A stretch of 64,000 bases of DNA, taken from NCBI RefSeq assembly GCF_002917105.1, contig NZ_PQFZ01000001.1:62001-126000 (forward strand), read 5' to 3'. Shown here piece by piece: positions 1-7,976 of the stretch (positions within the stretch are counted from its first letter, which is position 1; every line of letters starts with the position of its first letter). This DNA comes from Allobosea psychrotolerans. Lineage in GTDB: Bacteria > Pseudomonadota > Alphaproteobacteria > Rhizobiales > Beijerinckiaceae. A program made the translations under genes and the position numbers. The notes beneath the pieces were generated by a model. The model saw only the letters and a program-made list of their open reading frames with translations, had not been told where the DNA came from and ran no database searches.

Positions 1-29
1 GGTCAGGTGCTGCGGGCGAGATCGGGTTC

Positions 30-419
30 ATGGGAAAATCGGTTGTCCTGGCGGCGGTGAGCGCTGTGCTGCTGGCGGGCTGCAACGCTCATACCGTCAC
101 GGTTCCAGCCGGTGGGAACGCGATCGTCAGCCAGCTCGCTATGTTCCAGCTTCATGCCTGCACGAGTTGGGAGCCGCCGCGCGCGAAGCTGGACCAGCTG
201 CCCATCAATGGCACCGCTTCCATCGGGCAGATCAAGGGCGTCATCACCGCTCCATCTCACCCCTGCGCTGGGACGGTGCTCGACCGCACGGTGGTCAGCT
301 ACACGCCGCGCCCCGGCTTCGTCGGTCAGGACAGCCTCTCAGTGACCTATGACTACATCACCAATGATGCCGGTGGCCGTGGCAACCAGACGGATACGGT
401 GACGATACAGGTTCGATGA
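30..419 (+). CDS. Small secreted lipoprotein with an Ig/cadherin-like tail
   Basis: A 129-residue protein that starts with a lipoprotein signal: a positive N-terminus, a hydrophobic run and the lipobox LLAGC, which puts the acylated Cys at residue 18. The C-terminal half reads VVSYTPRPGFVGQDSLSV followed by a short TVTIQV strand. This resembles the end of bacterial Ig-like or cadherin-like beta-sandwich repeats, where YTP...GFxGxDS is common. It therefore looks like an envelope-anchored beta domain of unknown partner. It lies 78 bases upstream of aroC on the same strand. No catalytic motif is visible and no function is claimed. Confidence 0.7.
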   Translation: MGKSVVLAAVSAVLLAGCNAHTVTVPAGGNAIVSQLAMFQLHACTSWEPPRAKLDQLPINGTASIGQIKGVITAPSHPCAGTVLDRTVVSYTPRPGFVGQDSLSVTYDYITNDAGGRGNQTDTVTIQVR

Positions 420-497
420 TCCGACATTCTGGGGCTATGTTTGACGTCCGGCGGTAGCTTCACTAAGTCCGCCACGTTGCTCCGCGTCAGGCTGCCC

Positions 498-1616
498 ATG
501 TCACACAATACCTTCGGCCATCTTTTCCGCGTCACGACCTTCGGCGAGAGCCATGGGCCGGCGATCGGCTGCGTCGTCGATGGCTGCCCGCCGCTGCTGC
601 CGCTGACCGAGGCCGATATCCAGGTCGAGCTCGATCGCCGCCGGCCCGGGCAGTCGCGTTTCACCACGCAGCGCCAGGAGCCCGACCAGGTGCGGATCGT
701 CTCGGGCGTCTTCGCGCGCGAGAGCGATGGCGTGCAGGTTACGACCGGGACCGCGATCGGGCTGATGATCGACAATGTCGACCAGCGCTCGAAGGACTAT
801 TCGGACATCAAGGACAAGTACCGGCCCGGCCATGCCGATTTCACCTATGACGTGAAATACGGAATTCGCGATTATCGCGGCGGCGGGCGCTCCTCGGCGC
901 GCGAGACGGCGATGCGGGTCGCGGCTGGCGCGATCGCGCGCAAGGTCGTGCCCGGCATGGTGGTGCGCGGCGCGCTGGTGCAGATGGGGCCGCACAAGAT
1001 CGACCGCAACAACTGGGATTGGGCCGAGATCGGCAACAACCCGTTCTTCTGCCCCGACGCCAAGGCGGCCCAGCTGTTCGAGAGCTATCTCGACGGGATC
1101 AGGAAATCCGGCTCCTCGATCGGCGCCGTGCTGGAGATCGTCGCGGAGGGCGTGCCGGCGGGCCTGGGCGCGCCGATCTATGGCAAGCTCGATGCGGAGA
1201 TCGCCGCCGCCCTGATGAGCATCAACGCGGTCAAGGGCGTCGAGATCGGCGATGGTTTCGGTGCAGCCGAGCTGTCGGGGGAGGAGAATGCCGACGAGAT
1301 GCGCGCCGGCAATGACGGCCGGCCGCTGTTCCTGTCGAACCATGCCGGCGGCGTTCTCGGCGGCATCTCGACCGGGCAGCCGATCGTGGCGCGCTTCGCG
1401 GTGAAGCCGACCTCCTCGATCCTGGCGACGCGGGCGACCGTGACGCGTACCGGCGGTGAGGCCGAGATGTTCACCAAGGGCCGCCACGATCCTTGTGTCG
1501 GCATCCGTGCCGTGCCGGTTGGCGAGGCGATGCTCGCCTGCGTGCTGGCGGACCAGTATCTGCGCCACCGCGCGCAGGTTGGCGTGATGGAGCCGCGCTG
1601 GCCGTTTCAGCCGTAG
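498..1616 (+). CDS. aroC: Chorismate synthase
   Basis: Converts 5-enolpyruvylshikimate-3-phosphate to chorismate, the last common step of aromatic amino acid synthesis, using reduced FMN. The 372-residue product carries the family signatures in order: [17 protein letters not shown] near the start, [55 protein letters not shown] and the C-terminal [17 protein letters not shown]. The ATG at 498 is chosen because family members begin MSHNTFG; the frame is open from 441, but those extra 19 residues are not conserved-looking. It needs FMN, and the next gene is a riboflavin enzyme, so the neighbourhood is coherent. Confidence 0.97.
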   Translation: MSHNTFGHLFRVTTFGESHGPAIGCVVDGCPPLLPLTEADIQVELDRRRPGQSRFTTQRQEPDQVRIVSGVFARESDGVQVTTGTAIGLMIDNVDQRSKDYSDIKDKYRPGHADFTYDVKYGIRDYRGGGRSSARETAMRVAAGAIARKVVPGMVVRGALVQMGPHKIDRNNWDWAEIGNNPFFCPDAKAAQLFESYLDGIRKSGSSIGAVLEIVAEGVPAGLGAPIYGKLDAEIAAALMSINAVKGVEIGDGFGAAELSGEENADEMRAGNDGRPLFLSNHAGGVLGGISTGQPIVARFAVKPTSSILATRATVTRTGGEAEMFTKGRHDPCVGIRAVPVGEAMLACVLADQYLRHRAQVGVMEPRWPFQP

Positions 1617-1627
1617 CGAGCCGTCAT

Positions 1628-1654
1628 TCTCGGGCCGCGCCAGCGGACCCGAGA
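1628..1654 (+). terminator. Weak hairpin after aroC
   Basis: Inverted arms TCTCGGG and CCCGAGA begin 12 bases after the aroC stop with a 13-base spacer. There is no following T-run, so this could be a weak terminator or just an intergenic fold. A further pair, GGGCCTG / CAGGCCC, lies downstream in the same gap. Confidence 0.3.
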
Positions 1655-1719
1655 GGCTCTGGCAGAAGAGGGGCCTGTTCCGGGAAGAGATGCCCCAGGG
1701 CAGGCCCGAGCATGACGGC

Positions 1720-1757
1720 GGGAGCATGCGTTTCAGCAATACTGAAAATGCTCTCCC
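1720..1757. promoter_or_regulatory. Palindromic hairpin/operator candidate upstream of the HTH-RibB gene
   Basis: TTTCAGCAATACTGAAA (1731-1747) is a perfect 6-base inverted repeat around a 5-base centre. It sits inside a longer stem formed by GAGCAT (1722-1727) and ATGCTC (1748-1753), plus GG/CC outside. It ends 41 bases before the start of a RibB protein that has its own helix-turn-helix, so an autoregulatory operator or an RNA attenuator is possible. The classical FMN riboswitch consensus was looked for here and is not present. Confidence 0.4.
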
Positions 1758-1798
1758 GCTTCATTGCAACTGAAGCCGCCGCGCATTAGCTTGCGCTC

Positions 1799-3076
1799 AT
1801 GAAACTCGACGCCTGGCTCCAGCAGAACAAAATCGGCCGCAGCGCCTTTGCGCGGCAGGTCGGGCTGTCGCCGGCGAGCGTCACCGCGCTCTGCAACGAT
1901 CAGAGCGCCTGGATCTCGCGCGAAAGCGCCGAGCGTATCGCCGCCGCCACGGGCGGTTCCGTCACCCCCAATGATTTTCTCGGCCTTGTCGGGCCGCGGG
2001 AGGCTGCCATGTCCAGCAATGTCACCCAGGCCATCGAGGCTTTCGCGCGCGGCGACATCGTCATCGTCACCGATGACGACGACCGTGAGAACGAGGGCGA
2101 TCTCATCGTCGCCGCCTCGCTCTGCACGCCGGAGAAGATGGCCTTCATCATCCGCAACACCTGCGGCATCGTTTGCGCGCCGCTGACCGCGAGCGAAGCG
2201 CGCCGCCTGCGACTCGACCCGATGGTGTCGTCGAACGATGCCCCGCTCGGCACCGCCTTCACGGTCACGGTGGACGTCAAGCATGGGCTGACCACCGGCA
2301 TCTCGGCCGAGCAGCGCTGCAATACGGTGCGCGCGCTCGCCAACGGCAATATGGGCGCGGCCGACTTCGTGCGGCCCGGCCATGTCTTTCCGCTGATCGC
2401 CAAGGATGGCGGCGTGCTGATGCGCTCGGGCCATACCGAAGCTGCCGTCGATCTCTGCAAGCTTGCGAGCCTGCCGCAGGTCGGCGTGATCTGCGAGCTC
2501 GCCAATGACGATGGCACGGTGATGAAGGGGCCACAGATCACGGCCTTCGCCCAGAAGCATGGATTGCAGCAGATCACGGTTGCGGATCTGATCGCCTATC
2601 GCCAGTCGCGCGAGAAGCTGGTCGAACGGGTGCACAGCTTTCCGGTGAAGACCGCCTTCGGCGAGATGACAGGGCATGTCTACATCACGCCCTTCGAGGA
2701 TACGCAGCATTTCGCCTTCGTGATGGGCAAGATCGGCGATGGCGAAAAGGTGCCGGCGCTGTTGCACCGGGCCAATGTCGTCGCCGATGTGCTCGGCGGC
2801 GCGCCCTCGATCCAGTGTGCGCTGAAGCGCTTCCAGCGGGATGGCCGCGGCGTGCTGATCTATCTGCGCGACGGCTCGGCTGGCGTGCCGATCAAGAGCG
2901 TCGAGGATGGTTCCGACGCGCAGCGCACGCAGCAATGGCGCGAGGTCGGGCTGGGCGCACAGATCCTGCGCGACATCGGCGTCGGCTCGATCGTCAACCT
3001 TGCCTCCTCGCCGCGTTCCTTCGTGGGGCTGAGCGGCTTCGGAATCGAGATCGCGGACACGCAACCGCTGGAGTAG
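1799..3076 (+). CDS. ribB: HTH-RibB fusion: 3,4-dihydroxy-2-butanone-4-phosphate synthase with degenerate GTP cyclohydrolase II-like domain
   Basis: Makes the four-carbon unit of riboflavin from ribulose-5-phosphate. The 425-residue product has three parts. Residues 1-70 read like an XRE/Cro helix-turn-helix (SAFARQVGLSPASVTALC). Residues 71-285 are the RibB domain, with DDDDRENEGD at 92-101 and RSGHTEAAVDL. The last ~140 residues follow the GTP cyclohydrolase II fold but lack the zinc-binding cysteine cluster and the RTGR-type catalytic stretch, so GCHII activity is unlikely, as in other alphaproteobacterial RibB-X proteins. The ATG at 2009 (MSSNVTQAIEAF) matches the usual RibB start, so the HTH may be translated only from the upstream ATG. 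The region between 1799 and 2009 is coding-like in composition. Confidence 0.93.
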   Translation: MKLDAWLQQNKIGRSAFARQVGLSPASVTALCNDQSAWISRESAERIAAATGGSVTPNDFLGLVGPREAAMSSNVTQAIEAFARGDIVIVTDDDDRENEGDLIVAASLCTPEKMAFIIRNTCGIVCAPLTASEARRLRLDPMVSSNDAPLGTAFTVTVDVKHGLTTGISAEQRCNTVRALANGNMGAADFVRPGHVFPLIAKDGGVLMRSGHTEAAVDLCKLASLPQVGVICELANDDGTVMKGPQITAFAQKHGLQQITVADLIAYRQSREKLVERVHSFPVKTAFGEMTGHVYITPFEDTQHFAFVMGKIGDGEKVPALLHRANVVADVLGGAPSIQCALKRFQRDGRGVLIYLRDGSAGVPIKSVEDGSDAQRTQQWREVGLGAQILRDIGVGSIVNLASSPRSFVGLSGFGIEIADTQPLE

Positions 3077-3083
3077 GGCTCGT

Positions 3084-3120
3084 CATTCCGGGGTCTCGGC
3101 TGCGCGAAGACCCCGGAATG
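3084..3120. terminator. Bidirectional hairpin between convergent genes
   Basis: A perfect 13-base-pair stem (CATTCCGGGGTCT / AGACCCCGGAATG) with an 11-base loop lies 8 bases after the RibB stop and 6 bases before the end of the convergent HDAC gene. It is well placed to end transcription from both sides. The same CATTCCGGGG arm sequence recurs in a hairpin at 55072-55117. Confidence 0.6.
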
Positions 3121-3125
3121 TCGCT

Positions 3126-4073
3126 CTAACCGCGCATCAGTGCCATGACATGAGCCGCGGCCGAGCGCGACAGGCCCTCGAGGTCGTAGCCGCCTTCCAG
3201 GACCGAGACGATGCGCCCCTTGGCGTGGCGGTCGGCGATCTCCATCAGCTTCTGCGTTGCCCAGGCGAAGTCGGATTCCTTCAGATTGATATTGGCGAGC
3301 GGGTCGCGCCAATGCGCGTCGAAGCCGGCCGAGATGATGACGAGGTCGGGTGCGAAGGCTTCGATCCGCGGCAGCAGCGCTGCCTCGAAGGCCTCGCGGA
3401 ACTCCTCGGAGGCGTCGCCGGCCCGCAAGGGGGCGTTGACGATGGTGCCGTGCTGGCCGCGCTCCGAGGCTGCGCCGGTGCCGGGATAGAGCGGCATCTC
3501 ATGGCTCGAGGCGTAGAGCACGCTCGGATCATCCCAGAAGATCTCTTGCGTGCCGTTGCCGTGATGCACGTCCCAATCGACGATGGCGACGCGCTCGACG
3601 CCATGGGCCTTCTGGGCGTGGCGGGCAGCTATCGCGGCGTTGTTGAAGAAGCAGAAGCCCATCGCCTTGTCGCTCTCGGCATGGTGACCAGGCGGGCGCG
3701 TGGCGCAGAAGGCGTTGGCGATGGCGCCGCGCATGACCTCGTCGACGGCGAAGGTCGCAGCGCCGACGCCGCGTAGCGCAGCCTCGACCGTTCCCGGCGA
3801 CATCAGCGTGTCCGCGTCGATCTGGACGAGGCCGGTTTTGGGGCCGGCTGCGATCACGGCCTGCGCAAAGGTGGGCGGGTGGCAAAGCGTGACCTGCTCC
3901 AGCAGGCCCAGCGGCGCGGTCGCGCGAATCAGGCCCGCGAAGCGCTCGTCCTCCAGCGCCTGCTCGACGGCGCGAATGCGCTCGATGCGCTCGGGATGGC
4001 CGGCGGGAGTCTCATGCAGGAGGCTGGCCGGATGCGTGATCAGGAGGGTCGTCACGGAAAAGGCGCCTCGCAT
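3126..4073 (-). CDS. Histone deacetylase-family hydrolase (class II HDAC-like / acetylpolyamine amidohydrolase type)
   Basis: Zinc-dependent amidohydrolase of the arginase/deacetylase fold, 315 residues, expected cytoplasmic. Clear family motifs are RPPGHHAESDKAMGFCFFNN (catalytic His pair), IVDWDVHHGNGTQEIF (zinc-binding D and H), ISAGFDAHWRDPLA (third zinc ligand) and LEGGYD near the C-terminus. Bacterial members remove acetyl groups from small amines or proteins; the substrate cannot be read from sequence. The ATG at 4073 gives MRGAFSVTTLLITHP; a GTG at 4055 (VTTLLITHP) would also fit. It is convergent with the RibB fusion gene. Confidence 0.92.
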   Translation of the reverse strand: MRGAFSVTTLLITHPASLLHETPAGHPERIERIRAVEQALEDERFAGLIRATAPLGLLEQVTLCHPPTFAQAVIAAGPKTGLVQIDADTLMSPGTVEAALRGVGAATFAVDEVMRGAIANAFCATRPPGHHAESDKAMGFCFFNNAAIAARHAQKAHGVERVAIVDWDVHHGNGTQEIFWDDPSVLYASSHEMPLYPGTGAASERGQHGTIVNAPLRAGDASEEFREAFEAALLPRIEAFAPDLVIISAGFDAHWRDPLANINLKESDFAWATQKLMEIADRHAKGRIVSVLEGGYDLEGLSRSAAAHVMALMRG

Positions 4074-4284
4074 TGCGGGTTACCGGGGATCAGCGTGGCC
4101 GCTTTGCAACGGTCCGCCGGGAAGAGCACGAATCGGCAACCACGGCGGGAACGAGATTGCGCCATCTATGTTACCAGCCTAGTCGTTCGCTCGTTTTTCC
4201 GTGCCGCGGCCTGTGTTTGGCGTCACAAAACGTTAACCTTCGATTCATCATAAAAGTCGCCGCAGGGCCGCTTGGATGGAATGC

Positions 4285-4881
4285 ATGAAACAGACTGTGA
4301 TCGTATCTCTGGCACTGTCGGTCCTTCTGGGCGCCTGCCAATATAAAAGCGTGAATGCGCCGGCCTTGTCCGCACGCGACGCCGAATATATCGCGCTGGT
4401 GCCGAAGTTCGAGCATTACGTCACGCAGCTTCCTTATGAGATCACCGATCCGACCGGGCTCGCGCCCGGCACGATCCTGATCGATACGACCGAGAAATAT
4501 CTCTATTATGTCGAGCCGAACAAGAAGGCGATCCGCTATGCGGTCGCCACGGGCGACGAGGCCTTCGGCTGGACCGGCGAAGCCGTGATCCAGCGCAAGG
4601 CCGAGTGGCCGCGCTGGACGCCGCCGGCCGAGATGCTGGTGCGCTGGCCGCATCTGAAGCCCTTCGCCGGCGGCATGGAAGGCGGCCCGGAGAACCCGCT
4701 GGGTGCGCGCGCGCTGTATCTCTACCAGAACGGGCGCGACACGCTTTACCGCATCCATGGCACCAACGAGCCCGAGACGATCGGCCATTCCGCCTCGTCG
4801 GGCTGCATCCGCATGCGCAATATCGATGTGGTCGACCTGTTCAACCGCGTGCCGGTCGGCACGAAGGTGATCGTTCGCTGA
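4285..4881 (+). CDS. L,D-transpeptidase (YkuD domain) lipoprotein
   Basis: Likely cross-links peptidoglycan (3-3 links) or attaches proteins to it at the outer membrane or periplasm. The 198-residue product opens with a lipoprotein signal whose lipobox LLGAC places the acyl-Cys at residue 18. The YkuD catalytic region is IHGTNEPETIGHSASSGCIR, with His158, His168 and the nucleophile Cys174. The ATG at 4285 gives MKQTVIVSLALSVLLGAC, a better signal than the in-frame ATG at 4276. Hyphomicrobiales encode many such paralogues, consistent with their L,D-rich walls. Confidence 0.92.
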   Translation: MKQTVIVSLALSVLLGACQYKSVNAPALSARDAEYIALVPKFEHYVTQLPYEITDPTGLAPGTILIDTTEKYLYYVEPNKKAIRYAVATGDEAFGWTGEAVIQRKAEWPRWTPPAEMLVRWPHLKPFAGGMEGGPENPLGARALYLYQNGRDTLYRIHGTNEPETIGHSASSGCIRMRNIDVVDLFNRVPVGTKVIVR

Positions 4882-4903
4882 GGGTGCGGCGGCGCCTGGA
4901 GCT

Positions 4904-4950
4904 GGATGCGAAAAAGTGGGAACCGGTTTTTCGCATTGATCCTGCTCTAA
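4904..4950. repeat. Dispersed palindromic repeat, family A copy 1
   Basis: Core GCGAAAAAGTGGGAACCGG followed by TTTTTCGC, extending to ATCCTGCTCT, just after the L,D-transpeptidase gene. It is the reverse orientation of the element at 40045-40095. The GCGAAAAA / TTTTTCGC arms form an 8-bp stem around a G/C-rich loop. Confidence 0.8.
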
Positions 4951-5050
4951 CTCCTTGATGAGAGACGGATTCAGATTTCAGATGGAGACACTTTGTGACT
5001 CCGTCTGAAATCATCCGGCTCTAGCGCGCCGCGTATCCTTGGGACCGCGC

Positions 5051-5158
5051 TGTCGTTCCGGACGCAGAGAAGCGAAGGTCTGGAATCTATCGTAGAGTTC
5101 CGGAGTCCTTTGATGGAGTCCGGATCTGCGCCGCTGACGCGGCTTGTCCGGAATGACG
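5051..5158. repeat. Palindromic intergenic element with CCGGAATGACG ends
   Basis: The gap between the L,D-transpeptidase gene and the metallophosphoesterase gene (4882-5186) has no convincing gene. It holds the family A repeat and then this block: outer arms GTTCCGGAC and GTCCGGAATGACG face each other, with an inner near-palindrome around TCCGGAGTCCTTTGATGGAG. Related CCGGAATGAC arms occur at 3084-3120 and 55072-55117. Confidence 0.5.
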
Positions 5159-5186
5159 GCGCGTTTCTGAGGCAAAGCAGAAAACG

Positions 5187-6083
5187 CTAGCCCAGCTCCA
5201 CCATCACGATCTCCGGCGGCATGCCGAGCCTGACCGGCAGGATGCTGGTGCCGATTCCCCCCGAAACGATCAGGTCGCGCCCGTCACGCTCGCGGATATG
5301 GCCGTAGGCGTAACGCTGGCCATAGCGCGAAGGCACGACCGGCGCCCAGCCGAACAACCTGACCTGGCCGCCATGGGTATGGCCCGACAAGGTCAGCGCG
5401 ATGCGCGGCGGCATGCGCACGAAGGCGTCGGGCTCATGCGCCATCATGATCACTGGCGCGCCGTCGTCATCGATCTGGGCCAGTGTCCCGGCGAGGTCGT
5501 CGACGCCATGGGGCAGGCCCTGGACGCGCTGCAGGAAGGCGATCTGGTCGCCGAGGCCGGCGAGCCAGAGCGGGCCCGCCGCCGTGTCGAGCTTCATTGC
5601 ACGGTTTTCCAGCACGGCGATGCCGTTGGCTGCCAGCGCTGCGCCCACCTGGGTCGGACCCGAGCGGGCGGTTTGCGTCGGCCTGTCGTGCCACCAGTCA
5701 TGGTTGCCCAGCACGGCGTAGACCCCGTCCTTGGCCTGAAGCCGTGCGAGCTCTCCCGCCCAGGCCTGCATGGGCGGGTCCGAGGCGCGGCGCTCGCGGC
5801 TCGCGACGAAATCGCCGAGCAGGAGCGTCAGGTCAGGTTTCAAGGCGTTGGCCTGCGTCACGATGCCGGCGACGCGCGCGAGCGGGACGTGAAACCCGCC
5901 GATGTGCAGATCGGAGATCACGGCCAGACGCAAGCGCCGGCGGGCCGGCCAACCGCGCGGCGTCAGGCCATAGCGCGTCACGCGCAGCTGCTCCGGCTCC
6001 CAGCCCGCGGCATAGCCGGTTGTGCCGAGGCCGGCAAAAAAAAGACCGGCGAGAGCTTGGAGAACTCTGCGCCGGTCAATCAT
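5187..6083 (-). CDS. Tat-exported metallophosphoesterase (YkuE/YaeI type)
   Basis: A calcineurin-like phosphoesterase of 298 residues, likely acting in the periplasm or at the membrane surface. The N-terminus MIDRRRVLQALAGLFFAGLG resembles a twin-arginine signal. All the metal motifs are present in order: AVISDLHIGG (DxH), LLLGDFVASRE (GD), VLGNHDWWHD (GNHD), MMAHEPDAF and LSGHTHGGQVRL (GHTHGGQ). Relatives act on UDP-diacylglucosamine or other phosphodiesters, but the substrate here is open. It stands alone on the minus strand between two gene-poor gaps. Confidence 0.9.
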   Translation of the reverse strand: MIDRRRVLQALAGLFFAGLGTTGYAAGWEPEQLRVTRYGLTPRGWPARRRLRLAVISDLHIGGFHVPLARVAGIVTQANALKPDLTLLLGDFVASRERRASDPPMQAWAGELARLQAKDGVYAVLGNHDWWHDRPTQTARSGPTQVGAALAANGIAVLENRAMKLDTAAGPLWLAGLGDQIAFLQRVQGLPHGVDDLAGTLAQIDDDGAPVIMMAHEPDAFVRMPPRIALTLSGHTHGGQVRLFGWAPVVPSRYGQRYAYGHIRERDGRDLIVSGGIGTSILPVRLGMPPEIVMVELG

Positions 6084-6479
6084 TGAGGGTCTCGAAGAAT
6101 CTTCGAAGATCAGTCGTCGATGCCATCGCGAAGGACACCGGCAAGCCGGGATGGTTCATCCTTCGCGTCGTCATCCAACGCGGCTGATATGCATCTCGTT
6201 CCATCGGCAACTGCGGGAAAGGCGATTGGACGGAAACGAAAAGCATCGACTTCCCTAGCGGAGGTAACGTGGAAGCCCGCGCTCACTTGCGTCGTTGCAC
6301 GAGATATTGGGTGAAATCATGGCCGCGGACGTTGTCGATTTTAGCAGGCCGATGGTTCCTGGCCATCGGTCGACGCCATACTGGCGAACGATCCCGCCGC
6401 TGGCGCGGCGTGATCGTGATCTCTCCGTGTCAAATTGTATGCTGCCGTAACCGGCCGCCACAATGATGAACGAGGAGGC
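6084..6479. other. Intergenic stretch with a short palindrome and one weak small ORF
   Basis: This 396-base gap carries no recognisable gene. TCGAAGA-A-TCTTCGA (6092-6106) is a 15-base palindrome immediately upstream of the metallophosphoesterase start and could be an operator. A 43-codon ATG frame at 6319-6450 is described separately. The GTG frame at 6269 follows a good GGAGGT but encodes an Arg/Trp-rich product that does not look like protein. Confidence 0.5.
6319..6450 (+). CDS. Possible 43-residue small ORF
   Basis: An ATG frame starting MAADVVDFSRPMVPGHRS and ending NCMLP before TAA. The composition (Asp, Pro, Arg, few rare codons) is more protein-like than the other frames of this gap. 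However, there is no clear ribosome site, domain or conserved partner. It could be a small protein, a gene remnant or chance. Confidence 0.2.
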   Translation: MAADVVDFSRPMVPGHRSTPYWRTIPPLARRDRDLSVSNCMLP

Positions 6480-7859
6480 TCAGGCGGCCAGCAGGCCCTC
6501 GGCCTTGGCCCAGTCGAGGGTCTTGTTCAGGGCGCGCTCATAGCGGTTGAACATCTCCTCGATCTCGGCCTCGGTGATGATCAACGGCGGGCAGAACGCG
6601 ACGCGGTCGCCCATGGCGCGGGTGATCAGGCCTTCTTCCTGCGCGAAGACCACCGATTTGGCGCCGACGCCCTTCTTGGCCTCGAACGGGGCCTTGGTCT
6701 GCTTGTCCTTGACCAGCTCGACGCCGCCGATCAGGCCGACGCCACGCGCCTCGCCGACCAGCGGATGCTCGCCGAGCTTCTCCAGCCGCTTGACGAAGGT
6801 CGGGGAGACCTTGCGGACATGGTCGACGATCTTCTCGCGCTGGTAGATCTCGAGCGTCTTGACCGCGATCGCGCAGCCGACGGGATGGCCGGCATAGGTG
6901 TTGCCATGGCCGAAGACGCCGATCTTGCGGCTCTGGTCGACGAGCACGTCATAGACCGGCTCGCTCAGCATCACCGCACTGAGCGGGAAATAAGCCGAGG
7001 TGATCTGCTTGGCGAGCGAGATCGTATCGGCCTTCATGCCATAGGTCGTGGTGCCGAACATGTTGCCGGTGCGGCCGAAGCCGGTGATGACCTCGTCCGC
7101 GATGAAGAGGATGTCGTATTTCGCCAGGATCGCGTTGATCTTCTCGAAATAACCTTCCGGCGGCAGAATCGCGCCACCGGCGCCCATCACCGGCTCGGCG
7201 AGGAAGGCGGCGACCGTGTCGGGCCCCTCGCGCAGGATCATCTCCTCGAGCTCGGCGGCAAGCCGCGACGAGAAATCCTGCTCGCTCTCGCCGGGTTCGG
7301 CGAAGCGGTAGTGATGCGGGCAGGAGGTGTGCAGGATACCCGGCAGCGGCAGATCGAAATCGATATGGTTGTTGGGCAGGCCGGTCAGCGAGGCCGAGGC
7401 GACGGTGACGCCGTGATAGCCCTTCAGCCGCGAGATGATCTTCTTCTTCTGCGGCCGGCCGAGCGCATTGTTCATGTACCAGACGATCTTCACCTGGGTG
7501 TCGTTGGCGTCCGAGCCCGACGCGCCATAGAAGATCTTGGAGATCGGAACCGGAGCGATTTCCTTCAGCTTCTCAGCCAACTCGATCGCCGGGTCATGGC
7601 TGCGGCCGCCGAAGATATGGGTGAAGGGCAGCTTCTTCATCTGCTCGGTGGCGGTCTCGATCAGCTCCTGATTGGAGTAGCCGAGCGAGGTGCACCACAG
7701 CCCCGCCATGCCCTCGATATATTCCTTGCCGGCGGTGTCGTAGACATAGACGCCCTTGCCGCTCTCGAGCACGAGCGGGCCGACCTCGCGATGCGTGGCG
7801 AGGTTCGTATAGGGATGGACGAGGGTCTCGATATCGCGGACGGCGAGGTTGGACAGCAT
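6480..7859 (-). CDS. Class III aminotransferase (omega-amine:pyruvate / putrescine-type)
   Basis: PLP enzyme moving an amino group from an omega-amine or similar donor to pyruvate or another keto acid; 459 residues, cytoplasmic. Family marks are SGSDANDTQVK (cofactor phosphate site), LKGYHGVT, AEPVMGAGG, FIADEVITGFGRTG with the pyridine-binding Asp255, and SLAKQITSAYFPLSA with the Schiff-base Lys284. The MAGLWCTSLGY motif near residue 51 is typical of the SpuC / omega-transaminase branch annotated 'aspartate aminotransferase family'. It is a single gene on the minus strand, with the amidase gene upstream. Confidence 0.92.
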   Translation of the reverse strand: MLSNLAVRDIETLVHPYTNLATHREVGPLVLESGKGVYVYDTAGKEYIEGMAGLWCTSLGYSNQELIETATEQMKKLPFTHIFGGRSHDPAIELAEKLKEIAPVPISKIFYGASGSDANDTQVKIVWYMNNALGRPQKKKIISRLKGYHGVTVASASLTGLPNNHIDFDLPLPGILHTSCPHHYRFAEPGESEQDFSSRLAAELEEMILREGPDTVAAFLAEPVMGAGGAILPPEGYFEKINAILAKYDILFIADEVITGFGRTGNMFGTTTYGMKADTISLAKQITSAYFPLSAVMLSEPVYDVLVDQSRKIGVFGHGNTYAGHPVGCAIAVKTLEIYQREKIVDHVRKVSPTFVKRLEKLGEHPLVGEARGVGLIGGVELVKDKQTKAPFEAKKGVGAKSVVFAQEEGLITRAMGDRVAFCPPLIITEAEIEEMFNRYERALNKTLDWAKAEGLLAA

Positions 7860-7976
7860 CGTGCGGTTCCCGATCCTTATGGATTGCTTATGCGAGCATA
7901 GACCGGGTGCGGCGCAAAAGCTGAGCGATTTTCATGCAGGCCTGCGCAGACTCTGGCGCGGAGCGGCATGGCTGCG

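Noticed and set aside
1617..1798. FMN riboswitch upstream of the riboflavin gene
   Set aside because: The conserved FMN elements (AGGGCGGGG-type and CCCACCGGCGGT-type blocks) are absent; only simple hairpins are present.
1733..3064. 443-residue open frame antisense to the RibB gene
   Set aside because: It exists only because high-GC codons leave the opposite frame free of stops. The product is Arg/Ala/Asp/His-rich without domains, and the plus-strand gene is unmistakable.
6435..7901. 488-residue plus-strand frame over the class III aminotransferase
   Set aside because: It is a GC-skew shadow; its sequence is a Gly/Asp/Arg/Leu mixture with no motif, whereas the minus strand has full catalytic residues.
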